A DNA stretch of 64,000 nucleotides from Streptomyces sp. Ncost-T10-10d (GTDB taxonomy: Bacteria; Actinomycetota; Actinomycetes; Streptomycetales; Streptomycetaceae), in assembly GCF_900091955.1 (NCBI RefSeq), contig NZ_FMDF01000152.1, positions 1-64,000 on the forward strand, read 5' to 3'. The notes beneath the pieces are model-generated. The model was not told where the DNA came from and made no database searches. It saw only the letters and a program-made list of their open reading frames with translations. Both the position numbers and the translations under genes were made by a program. Below are positions 10,562 to 18,789 of the stretch, piece by piece (within the stretch, counting starts at the first letter, position 1; each line of letters opens with the position of its first letter).

Positions 10562-11536
10562 CTAGCGTCCGAACACGCCGCGCAGGGCGTCGCGTTTGCG
10601 TGGCAGGTCGTACTCCGCGCCGCCCTCGTGCCCGTTGTACGTGAACACCTCGATCTCGGCCGGACCCGCATAGCGGTGATACGCGGCGAACACCGTGGAC
10701 GACGGGCAGATCCTGTCCATCAGGCCGACCGAGAACCACGCCGGGGCGGTCGCCCGCGCCGCGAAGTTGACCCCGTCGAAGTAGGACAGGGTCTCCATCG
10801 CCTCGTCGATCCGGAAGCGGTGCCCGGACAGCCAGCGGGCGATCTCCGCGTACGGTCCGGCGTCCGTGATCTGCGAGGCACGCCGGTAGTGGCAGAGGAA
10901 CGGCACATCGGCGACCGTCGCCGCGATGTCGTCCCGCAGCCCGGCGACGGCCAGGGCGAGCCCGCCGCCCTGGCTGCCCCCGAGCACCGCGACCCGGGAC
11001 GCGTCCACCGCCTCATGGGCCTTCGCCGCGTCCACCGCCCGCACCGCGTCCGCGATGAGCCGCCGGTAGTAGTGGCGGTACGGGTCCTCGATGCCGCGGG
11101 TCAGGAAGCCGGGCGAGGACGAGCCGTGCCCGTCGGGGCCGATGTCGGGGGTGTCCGCGGTGTTCTTGCCGCCGCCGCCCTGGCCCCGGTTGTCCATGAC
11201 CAGATGCGCGTAGCCGAGTGCGCTCCAGGTCAGCCAGGAGTACGGAATGCCCCGGCCGCCGTTGTAGCCGATGTACTGCACCACGGCGGGCAGCGGACCC
11301 GAGCGTGCCTTCGGCAGCATCAGCCATGCCTTCACGGGCTGCCCGCCCCAGCCGCGGAACGTCACATCCAGCACATCGACGGTCGCGAACCCGGCGTCGT
11401 ACGGGACGAACTCGGCGTCCAGGGGGTGGCGGGCCGTCTCGGTGAGCGTCTTCTCCCAGAAGGCGTCGAAGTCGGCCGGCTCCTCCGGTTCCGGCCGGTA
11501 GTCGCGCAGCCGGTCCAGATCCATGTCGAACAGCAA
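10562..11536 (-). CDS. CE7-type acetyl esterase (acetyl xylan esterase / cephalosporin-C deacetylase)
   Basis: The 324-residue alpha/beta hydrolase of carbohydrate esterase family 7 has nucleophile elbow LGGSQGGGLAL, the RGQGG segment of the family and a late active-site His in YNGHEGG. No signal peptide is visible, so it should work in the cytoplasm, removing acetyl groups from imported short saccharides. Start is TTG at 11536: GAGGAG lies about 8 nt before it, while the next ATG (11524) is too far. Only 4 bp separate it from the lyase stop, so translation is coupled. It is the last gene of the polysaccharide operon. Confidence 0.85.
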   Translation of the reverse strand: MLFDMDLDRLRDYRPEPEEPADFDAFWEKTLTETARHPLDAEFVPYDAGFATVDVLDVTFRGWGGQPVKAWLMLPKARSGPLPAVVQYIGYNGGRGIPYSWLTWSALGYAHLVMDNRGQGGGGKNTADTPDIGPDGHGSSSPGFLTRGIEDPYRHYYRRLIADAVRAVDAAKAHEAVDASRVAVLGGSQGGGLALAVAGLRDDIAATVADVPFLCHYRRASQITDAGPYAEIARWLSGHRFRIDEAMETLSYFDGVNFAARATAPAWFSVGLMDRICPSSTVFAAYHRYAGPAEIEVFTYNGHEGGAEYDLPRKRDALRGVFGR

Positions 11537-11540
11537 GGGT

Positions 11541-13964
11541 CTAGCTCCTCTTCAGGGTGAGGTTGAGGGTTGCACCGTGGCGTTCAGCGGTCTCGGCGGT
11601 GATCCGGATGCCGTTGCCGGTGGGTGCGGCGCTGACACCCGGATCGGCGGAGACGACGGTCAGACCGCGCTGCGCCAGGTCCAGGACCACCGAGGACCGC
11701 AGCTGCGTCGGATCGGACAGTGACACCTTCACCGTCTTTCCGTCCGGCCGTACGAGCACCGAGGCGGGACCGTCCGATGCCAGGTTCTGCGCGGTGCCCG
11801 CGGTCCAGAAGTTCGCGGCGACCAGTCCGTCCGCGCAGCGGCGTACCGCATGCACGGCGGTGGAGCGGGCGATCAGCTTCACCGGAGGCGCGGACGACCA
11901 CTGCTTCGTACGCTCGGCGGAGGCCGCCGGGGCTTGCAGCCAGAAGTAGCCCGCCCCGCTCGGGGCGGTGCCGTGGTCCTGCCACAGCGTCAGATACGGG
12001 CGGGTGACCGGGGTGTCCGTGCCGTACTTGAGATTGATCTCGCGCCAGGTCGCGGTGCGGTCCTCACGCAGGCCGTGGAGCGTGGCGGGCTCGGGGAAGA
12101 CGTAGCCGCCGGTCCCGGCGACATGCAGCCACCGCACCTGGTCGAGCTCTGCCGACCAGCCGGCGTCCGTGGGCGCGGCCGTGCCGTTGACGAGCAGGGC
12201 CGCCTTCGGGTCGCGGAGTTTCCGGTTCTCCACGACCGTCTCGGCCGTGCCCGCGTCGGAGGTGATGCCCGAGCCGACACAGGCGATCACATCGTCCAGG
12301 CAGAACCAACTCTTCAGCCCGTGCAGCGAACTTCCGTACGCGCGCAGCTCCATGCCGTAGGCACCGAGCGTCGTCCCGGGCAGTGCGGTGCCGCCCGCCC
12401 AGTCGGCCGTGCTGGTGGTGCGCTGCCCCGCCGCGTCCGCGGGCCGGCCGGCGATGACGGTGGTGCCGGGCAGCCGGGTCGGGTCGACGGTCGGCCAGTA
12501 GTCCTCGCTGTAGTGCCCGAGGTCGTCGGTGTGGAGCAGGACCATGCCGTCGGAGAGGTGCCAGGCGTGCAGATTCTCGTTCTGGATCGACTCGTAGTTG
12601 TAGATCCGGGACGAGTAGGCGGAGATGCCCAGCACGAAGGAAGGCCGGTGGTGGGCCGCCTTGTCCATCCGCGGGTGCTGCTTGTGCGCGACCAGCGGAC
12701 CACGCGCGGGGACCGGGGAAGCGATGACCTGCCGGGCGGCGACGAGCGAGGCGAGGTCGGTGACGGCCAGGAAGTCCCGGTAGGTGTCCTCGGCGATCCA
12801 TTGCTTGACCAGGGCGGTGAACCGGTCGGCAGTCTCCCCGGGGAAGCTCGGGATCAGCCGCACCACCGCTTCGATGACCGTCTGCGCCGAGACATGGCCC
12901 TGCTTGCTGGGGCGGGCGATCTCGCGCCCGCACACCGATGCCATCACATCTCCGCGGGCCAGCAGCGGGTCGAAGCCGTCGTCGACCCAGCTGCGGACGT
13001 TGTCGAGATCGGGGTCGGTGACCGTCCACGCCGTACCCGCGAGCAGGTTCAGCAGCCGGGAGAGGTTGTTCAGGAGCTCCTTGCCGTACCCGCCGTTGTA
13101 CGGGTGCTTGTAGTGCTGGAGGAACGAACCGTCGGAGTAGAAGCCCTCGCCGGTACCCTCCGTCGTCGCGCCGGCGTCATTGAAGGCGAGGACACTGTTG
13201 GCACCCGAACCCTCGACGTCCGAGAGAGCGTCACGGACCCGGGCCAGATCGTCCCCGTTGTCGCTGAGCACGGCGTTGACGGCGACGACGGTGGAGATCC
13301 ACACCCGGTTGGCGCCGGTCGCGATCTGCCGGTCGGCCCGCCAGAGGTTCGGGTCGGGCGTGTAGTGCCGGACAGCGGTGTTGATCCGGCCCAGCCGCTC
13401 CGTCCCGAGCGCGTCGTACAGCAGCACGGACGCGTCGTTGAGGGCGAGCGCGGAGCCGATCTCCCAGTCCCAGTCGTTGTCGAACCGGGTGCGGCCGGGG
13501 CCGTACCGGTTCGTCAGCATCCAGTCGATGCCGGCCAGCAGCAGATCGCGCAGCGCGGTGTCACCGTACTGAGGGGTGCCGGGCACGGCCCACGCGGTCG
13601 CGACCGTGGCGAGTCGCTTGAACGATGTCGTGACGTGGTTGGAGAGCGTGGTGCTGGTCAGATCGGGGAACAGCCCGTCGGTACGGGTCGGGTCGAGGCC
13701 CTTCGCCGAGGTGGTGGCGGCCTTGCCGATCCTGGCCACGGCCGCGGCGATCTGCGGGTCCCTCAGGTCGAGACCCGGGCCGCCGGTGAGCAGGGTGTGC
13801 CAGCGGGTGCGCAGGGAGGCGGCGTCATCGACGACGGCGTCCCCGGCCGCGGCGTGCGCGGGAGCCGCGGTGAGCGTGATCGGCAGGGCGGCGGCTGCGC
13901 CGAGCACCGCTGCCCCGGCGAGAACGGTGCGTCGGGTGGTGCCCGGAGTGTTGCCTGGGTTCAT
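11541..13964 (-). CDS. polysaccharide lyase family 8 protein (hyaluronate/chondroitin/xanthan lyase family), Tat-exported
   Basis: The 807-residue protein is of normal PL8 length. A twin-arginine signal (RRTVLAGAAVLGAAAALPI...AHA, about residues 11-38) is followed by the helical alpha/alpha-toroid and a beta-sandwich. The family's active-site landmarks are visible: IQNENLHAWHLSDGM with Asn and His, and GHYSEDYWPTVDPTRLPGTT with the catalytic Tyr. PL8 enzymes split uronic-acid polymers (hyaluronan, chondroitin, xanthan) by beta-elimination. It would act outside the cell as the main depolymerase of this locus. ATG at 13964 follows a GAGGG site. Substrate choice within PL8 cannot be decided by eye. 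Confidence 0.88.
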   Translation of the reverse strand: MNPGNTPGTTRRTVLAGAAVLGAAAALPITLTAAPAHAAAGDAVVDDAASLRTRWHTLLTGGPGLDLRDPQIAAAVARIGKAATTSAKGLDPTRTDGLFPDLTSTTLSNHVTTSFKRLATVATAWAVPGTPQYGDTALRDLLLAGIDWMLTNRYGPGRTRFDNDWDWEIGSALALNDASVLLYDALGTERLGRINTAVRHYTPDPNLWRADRQIATGANRVWISTVVAVNAVLSDNGDDLARVRDALSDVEGSGANSVLAFNDAGATTEGTGEGFYSDGSFLQHYKHPYNGGYGKELLNNLSRLLNLLAGTAWTVTDPDLDNVRSWVDDGFDPLLARGDVMASVCGREIARPSKQGHVSAQTVIEAVVRLIPSFPGETADRFTALVKQWIAEDTYRDFLAVTDLASLVAARQVIASPVPARGPLVAHKQHPRMDKAAHHRPSFVLGISAYSSRIYNYESIQNENLHAWHLSDGMVLLHTDDLGHYSEDYWPTVDPTRLPGTTVIAGRPADAAGQRTTSTADWAGGTALPGTTLGAYGMELRAYGSSLHGLKSWFCLDDVIACVGSGITSDAGTAETVVENRKLRDPKAALLVNGTAAPTDAGWSAELDQVRWLHVAGTGGYVFPEPATLHGLREDRTATWREINLKYGTDTPVTRPYLTLWQDHGTAPSGAGYFWLQAPAASAERTKQWSSAPPVKLIARSTAVHAVRRCADGLVAANFWTAGTAQNLASDGPASVLVRPDGKTVKVSLSDPTQLRSSVVLDLAQRGLTVVSADPGVSAAPTGNGIRITAETAERHGATLNLTLKRS

Positions 13965-13974
13965 GATGCGGCCC

Positions 13975-15126
13975 TCACAGAAGGTGTCGGCGGTCGACGG
14001 CCGCGGCCAGCGCGGCATGACCGGCGGGGTTGGGGTGCAGTCCGTCGCCGCTGTCGTACGCGGGCAGCATCTGCGACGGTTGTTCCGGGTCGCGCAGTGC
14101 CGTGTCGAAGTCGGCGACGGCGTCGAAGACCCGTCCGGTCCGTACCGCCGCGTTGACCTGCTGCCGTACCGCTTCCAGCTCCGGCGTCCAGCGGGTCCAG
14201 CCTCCGAACGGGGTGATGGTCGCGCCGACGACCCGCAGCCCGGCGTTACGGGCGCGAAGCACCAGCTGCCGGTACCCGGCGAGGACCCGCGCCGGATCGG
14301 TCTGGCTCGGCGGCTGCTGGAGGTCGTTGACGCCGAGATGGACGAGTACGGTCCGCAGCCCCGGAAGCGACAGCACATCCCGGTCGAAGCGTGCCTGTCC
14401 GCTCGGCCCGAACCGGGCGTCGTCCAGCAGCACCCGGTTTCCGCTGATGCCGAGATTGGCGACAGCCGCACCGGGAAGGCGCCTGGCCAGTTGGTCGGGC
14501 CAGCGCAGATCGGCGTCGTCGGGTGTGCCGACGCCCTCCGCTATGGAGTCGCCGAGCACCGCGATCACCGGCCCGTGCGCACCTGTCACCTCGACACCCG
14601 TCAGCAGGAACACCGATGTGGTGCGCACGCCGTCGACGGTGTGCGAGGCATGGGTGTTGCGGTGGAAGGACAGCGGCCCGGTGGGGCCGGGGAGTCGGGT
14701 CTCCACCGTCAGAGCCGCCCCTTCGGCGGTACGCAGACCGGCGACCGGGTCACTGGTCAGCGAGGCACCCGCGGCGATCCACGCCTGCGCTCGCCCGCCG
14801 AACGTCACCGGCCGACCGCCCGCCGTCACAGGGCCGATCAGGACCGGAACCGTGCCGAAGGCGTGCCCGTAGCGCAGCCGGACCGTTCCACCCGCCGACA
14901 GCCGTACGTCGGCGGTGAACGTGCCGTCGGTCAGCCCGGCGCTCGCCACCGCGTCGGTGGCGGTCGGCGCGGTCTGCGCGGTCGCCCAGGACGTCGTCCA
15001 GCGCGACCGGCCCATGCCACTGTTCGACGCCACGGCGGCCTGCGCCCCCGGCGCCGTCGCGGCGACCGCCGCCAGCCCGGCCGCCGCCGTCAGTACCCCG
15101 CGTCTCGCGGGTCCCCGCCCGCTCAC
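13975..15126 (-). CDS. SGNH/GDSL hydrolase, exported
   Basis: The 383-residue esterase has all SGNH blocks: I GDSIAEG (nucleophile Ser), II LGISGNRV, III HLGVNDL and V GDGLHPNPAGH (catalytic Asp and His). Residues 1-27 form an export signal with paired arginines (PARRGVLTAAAGLAAVAA), possibly Tat. A beta-rich domain of about 150 residues precedes the catalytic part, as in Streptomyces proteins resembling rhamnogalacturonan acetylesterase. The GTG at 15126 overlaps the upstream stop by 4 bp (GTGA), which fixes the start. Likely removes acetyl or other acyl groups from the extracellular polymer. Confidence 0.87.
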   Translation of the reverse strand: MSGRGPARRGVLTAAAGLAAVAATAPGAQAAVASNSGMGRSRWTTSWATAQTAPTATDAVASAGLTDGTFTADVRLSAGGTVRLRYGHAFGTVPVLIGPVTAGGRPVTFGGRAQAWIAAGASLTSDPVAGLRTAEGAALTVETRLPGPTGPLSFHRNTHASHTVDGVRTTSVFLLTGVEVTGAHGPVIAVLGDSIAEGVGTPDDADLRWPDQLARRLPGAAVANLGISGNRVLLDDARFGPSGQARFDRDVLSLPGLRTVLVHLGVNDLQQPPSQTDPARVLAGYRQLVLRARNAGLRVVGATITPFGGWTRWTPELEAVRQQVNAAVRTGRVFDAVADFDTALRDPEQPSQMLPAYDSGDGLHPNPAGHAALAAAVDRRHLL

Positions 15127-16199
15127 CGGGGGCACGCACCGGTCGGCTTGTAGTCGCTGCCGTAGGTGCCGACCGCGTCGCCACCGGTGTTGCCGCTCAT
15201 CGTGTTGGTGCACACCGGACCCTGCGGGGTGCGCATGAACTTGATGCCGCCGCCCGCGTTACCGGTGATGGTGTTGCCGTAGACACTGGTGTCGATGCCG
15301 TCGGTCGCAGTGTCGCCGCCGAGCCGGATGCCCGCGCCGACGTTGTCGTGAATGGTGTTGTAGCGGAAGATGTTGCCGCTGCCGCGCGCGTCCAGCCCAC
15401 CGGAGCCGGCGTCCTTCTGACCGCTGCAGTCGTTGTACTCGACGTAGTTGTTGGTCGAGTTCTCCTTCACATCGACGCACTCATTGCCCTGGGTGGCGAT
15501 GGTGTTGTGGTGGATGCGGTTGTTCCTGCTGATGTCGGGGACCGCGTCCGGGGCGCCGTTCGCCCCCTGCTGCTCGGGGGCCGTACCGAGGTAGATGCCC
15601 TCGCCGTTCTTGCCGCCGCCGCCGAACCTGAAGTCGTTGACCCCGCAGTTGGTGATCGTGTTGTCGGAGATGTCGGCGCCGGTCACCAGATAGCGCACCC
15701 GCAGGCATTCGTCGGCGGCGTTCTTCAGTGTCATTCCAGTGATCCGCAGACCGCCCACACCATTGCCGGGAGTCGTGCTCATGACATAGATGAGTTTGAG
15801 GCGGTATCCCGACACATCGGTGGACGACCCGTGCAGTCCGTCCACGGTGAAACCGCTGAGCGTCGTCGAGTCGTGCTGCACCTGAATGATCCGGGCGTCG
15901 CCGGCCCCCTTCACCACGGCGTTCGACGGGCCGGTGATGGTGACTCCGGCGCGCTTGGTCACGACGTCCTGCTTGTACGTGCCGGCGGCGAGGTTCACGA
16001 CCGAGCCCGTCGGTGCCAGGTCGACCGCTTTCTGGATCGAGGCGAGCGGGGCGCTCGCCGACGTGCCGGCGTTGGAGTCGCTGCCGGACGGCGACACGTA
16101 GTACGCAGTGGCTTCGGCGGCCACGGACGTCGGGGGGAAGACCAGCGGGGCGCCTGCGGCGAGCGCGGCGACGAGAGTGGTGTGTAGTACACGGCTCAT
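15123..16199 (-). CDS. secreted right-handed parallel beta-helix protein (pectate-lyase-like fold)
   Basis: The 358-residue protein has a Sec-type signal peptide (to about residue 28, ending SVAAEA). An N-terminal YYVSPSGSDSNAGT segment typical of PbH1 polysaccharide lyases follows, then many short Asn-rich turns such as ISDNTITNCG, NRIHHNTIATQG and NYVEYNDCSG that make a parallel beta-helix. This fold is used by PL1, PL6, PL9 and PL31 lyases and some epimerases. NECVDVKENSTNNYVEYNDC resembles the conserved core of PL6/PL9-like proteins. It overlaps the next upstream gene by 4 bp (ATGA) and has a strong AGGAGG. Lyase activity is likely but unproven; the exact family is uncertain. Confidence 0.8.
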   Translation of the reverse strand: MSRVLHTTLVAALAAGAPLVFPPTSVAAEATAYYVSPSGSDSNAGTSASAPLASIQKAVDLAPTGSVVNLAAGTYKQDVVTKRAGVTITGPSNAVVKGAGDARIIQVQHDSTTLSGFTVDGLHGSSTDVSGYRLKLIYVMSTTPGNGVGGLRITGMTLKNAADECLRVRYLVTGADISDNTITNCGVNDFRFGGGGKNGEGIYLGTAPEQQGANGAPDAVPDISRNNRIHHNTIATQGNECVDVKENSTNNYVEYNDCSGQKDAGSGGLDARGSGNIFRYNTIHDNVGAGIRLGGDTATDGIDTSVYGNTITGNAGGGIKFMRTPQGPVCTNTMSGNTGGDAVGTYGSDYKPTGACPR

Positions 16200-16798
16200 G
16201 GGGTGTGCCTCCTGGGGTCTGCGAAGGACAGAGCGAGCAGTACGGGGATGCTGGGGCCGAGGAGCAGGGGCCCCAGCGGTACGACGAGGGAGAGCAGCGC
16301 GGCGGAGATCACCGCGCCGAGCAGTGCGGTGCCACGGGCCGCGGACCCGAAGCCGAGGGCCAGCGCACCGCGCGACCAGGTGCGGACCGTCCCGTGCGGC
16401 GACCGGCCCGCCTCGGCCGCGAGCGCCACATGATGGATGACCAGAGCGGCCGCGATGCCCACCTGCGCGGCGAGCAGTACGAACGTCCACGGCTCCGGAC
16501 GGCCCAGCAGATAGAGGATGTCGGCGGTCAGGACGATCCCCGCCGCGGTGGACGCCAGGGAATGGCGCCACAGGGCTCGCCAATACTGCGGGAAGGCGCT
16601 GAACGCGTTGGTGAAGCAATGGCTGTCGCCCTCCGCCCGCCACCGCTGCAGGGCATGCCCCATCGCGGCGAGCGCGGGCAGCCAGGTCACGACACCGAGC
16701 GACAGCACGGTGAACGCGGCCCCGGCGGCGGCCGGGTAGGCCACGAACTCCAGCCGCCGCAGCAGCGTCGGCCAGCCGGACGAGAGGGTTGCCTGCAT
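16196..16798 (-). CDS. DUF624 (YesL-like) membrane protein
   Basis: The 200-residue integral membrane protein has about five hydrophobic segments (around residues 20-45, 75-95, 105-128, 148-170 and 172-190). It has the short charged N-terminus and the LEFVAYPAAAGAAFTVLSL start common to DUF624/YesL. In Bacillus, YesL is encoded with a pectin-oligosaccharide ABC importer, and related proteins often sit in carbohydrate operons; the molecular role is unknown. It begins 2 bp after the stop of the upstream gene and ends in a 4-bp overlap with the beta-helix gene. Confidence 0.8.
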   Translation of the reverse strand: MQATLSSGWPTLLRRLEFVAYPAAAGAAFTVLSLGVVTWLPALAAMGHALQRWRAEGDSHCFTNAFSAFPQYWRALWRHSLASTAAGIVLTADILYLLGRPEPWTFVLLAAQVGIAAALVIHHVALAAEAGRSPHGTVRTWSRGALALGFGSAARGTALLGAVISAALLSLVVPLGPLLLGPSIPVLLALSFADPRRHTP

Positions 16799-16800
16799 GA

Positions 16801-18786
16801 TCAGCCAACCTTTCCTGTGTACGGCTCCGGGACATCGAGCAGCACGCGGCCGTCCAGCTCCAGCCGGGTGGCCGCCACCACATAAGGGGCGTAGTTGTCG
16901 CCGCCGAGCAGCACCGCCGCCGCATCGGCCGCGACGGCGGCGGTACGGATGCGACGGGTGACGGGGGAGAGGAGCACGGTCTCCTTGCCGAAGGTGATGC
17001 CCTCGCCCTCCGCACACACGACCCGCTCGGCGGCGACCGGCCCGCCGCCCGGGGTGATCGCGGTGAGGAAGACAGCGTTCGACGTCCGCGCGGTCGTCGA
17101 ACGCAGCGTGTGCAGCGTGCGGGTGAGGCGTAGCTCCGGCGTACTCGACGTCGGATTGGCCTCGACCTCCGTGGCCTCGGAGACCACGGAGCCGTCGCGC
17201 GGCGCGAACTGCCGCACCAGCGCCGAGGCCGCCCCGGACCGGATCAGCCGACTGCCGTCCGGCTGCGGCTCGGTCGGCCGGTCGGTCTGCAGCAGGAACG
17301 TCCATTCCCGCTCCGCGTCCGCCTCGGCGAGGTCCAGCAGTACGAGCCGCCCCGACGGGGTGAACACCAGCGTCCGGTCCAGCCGCCGCACGCCGAGAGC
17401 GGGGTCGTACATCGCTGCGATCTCCGCCGTGGCATGCGCCCAGCCGCAGTCGGGGGCGGCGAGCACATCTCGCTGCCGGGCCTGCCGCTCGTACGGGATG
17501 TCCTTGTAGACGTGATAGCGGTCCTCGTCCGCGTACCCCTGTCCGTCCACCAGCAGCAGATTGTGGTGCGCGGCCCGCTTGCGGTTGCTGTAACCCTCGT
17601 CGACCGCGAGGAACGCGCCCTGCGAGACCAGCACGAACGAGCCCGAATCGGGGTGGTGGTGCCCCTGATTGAGGGTTTCCCAGCCCCGGTCGGCCCGATG
17701 CTTCGCCGACGTCTCCCACGCCTTGTGGCCACCTCCGGGGCTTGCCTTGAACGAGACGAGCGTGGCGTCGTCGTCCCAGCCGGTACGGGCCGCGAGCAGA
17801 CCGAGATCCGGGAAGAAGGCCCTGGTCTCGGTGGGGCGGGCGCCGGCCAAGGACGGGTCGTACCAGAGATATTCGAGGTAGGCCTCCGGCAGAATCCCGG
17901 GCCGCACCCCGCTCTCCGCTGCTTCCTGCCACAGCAGTTCACCCGAGGCGAGATCGCCCATCCACTGTGCCTCCGGGATGCCGTACTGGGCCGCCAGACG
18001 GTAGTACAGACCGGCGCTGTGCCCGCTGCGCCGGTCGTGGCAGTCGCCGTGGTCCACATTGAACGCGAAGCCCGGGGCGGTCTGGTGCAGCCGGTAGCGG
18101 AAGGTGCGGGAGAGGAAACCGCCCCGCCCCCACCAGTTGATGCCCTCCGCCTCCTGGAGGAGATCCAGATGGATGGCGAGGAAGGGCACGCCGTAGCGCC
18201 AGTACACAACACCTTCGGCGTGCGAGCCGTCCTCGGGCATCAGATCGAGGACCATGCCGAGGTTGTCCTTGGCACGCTCGGTCCACTCCTCCTTGCCCAG
18301 CACATATCCGGCCGTCGCCAGACCCGCGTAACAGATCCAGTTGTGGTTCTGCCAGTACGACGACGACCACCAGCCGCCCTCGCTCGCCACCGCGAATTCG
18401 TACATCCGCCGCCCCTGGAGCAGCAGCTTGTACCGCAGCAGTGCCCGCACCCCGTCCGGCAGATCGTCGCCGATCCACCGGTACGCGAGCGACAGATGGT
18501 GCAGCAGCCAGCCGGCGTCCAGATCGTGGTCCGGCATATGGGCCTTGCCCCAGTGCGGCAGCCGCACCGCGGCCTCGATCCAGCGGCGGCTCTCCGCCAG
18601 ATGGGCCGGGTCGCCGCCGACCCGGTAGGCCAGCGCCGGGTTGGAGGCGGCCGGGCCCAGCCAGGTGATGCTGGCCAGAGGATGCGTACGGGGCGGGGTC
18701 AGCCCGCGGTGGCGGGCGGCCTCCTCGTACAGTCGCACCTCCTGCGCGGGGCGCGGACCGGGCGGCGGGGTCGCCGAGAGCAACAA
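16801..18786 (-). CDS. heparinase II/III-family protein (first copy, cytoplasmic)
   Basis: The 661-residue protein has a helical toroid N-terminal half (SLAYRWIGDD, WSSSYWQNHNWICYAGLA) and the heparinase II/III-like beta-sheet domain, marked by HHHPDSGSFVLVSQGAFLAVD followed by HHNLLLVDGQG. Members of this fold (PL12, PL15, PL17, PL21) are often exolytic lyases acting on oligosaccharides. No signal peptide is seen, so it should act on imported oligomers. Start is TTG at 18786, 8 nt after GGAGG, three bases past the upstream stop; a TTG follows directly at 18783. Asn, His and Tyr candidates are present, but I cannot assign a PL family. Confidence 0.85.
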   Translation of the reverse strand: MLLSATPPPGPRPAQEVRLYEEAARHRGLTPPRTHPLASITWLGPAASNPALAYRVGGDPAHLAESRRWIEAAVRLPHWGKAHMPDHDLDAGWLLHHLSLAYRWIGDDLPDGVRALLRYKLLLQGRRMYEFAVASEGGWWSSSYWQNHNWICYAGLATAGYVLGKEEWTERAKDNLGMVLDLMPEDGSHAEGVVYWRYGVPFLAIHLDLLQEAEGINWWGRGGFLSRTFRYRLHQTAPGFAFNVDHGDCHDRRSGHSAGLYYRLAAQYGIPEAQWMGDLASGELLWQEAAESGVRPGILPEAYLEYLWYDPSLAGARPTETRAFFPDLGLLAARTGWDDDATLVSFKASPGGGHKAWETSAKHRADRGWETLNQGHHHPDSGSFVLVSQGAFLAVDEGYSNRKRAAHHNLLLVDGQGYADEDRYHVYKDIPYERQARQRDVLAAPDCGWAHATAEIAAMYDPALGVRRLDRTLVFTPSGRLVLLDLAEADAEREWTFLLQTDRPTEPQPDGSRLIRSGAASALVRQFAPRDGSVVSEATEVEANPTSSTPELRLTRTLHTLRSTTARTSNAVFLTAITPGGGPVAAERVVCAEGEGITFGKETVLLSPVTRRIRTAAVAADAAAVLLGGDNYAPYVVAATRLELDGRVLLDVPEPYTGKVG

Positions 18787-18789
18787 GGG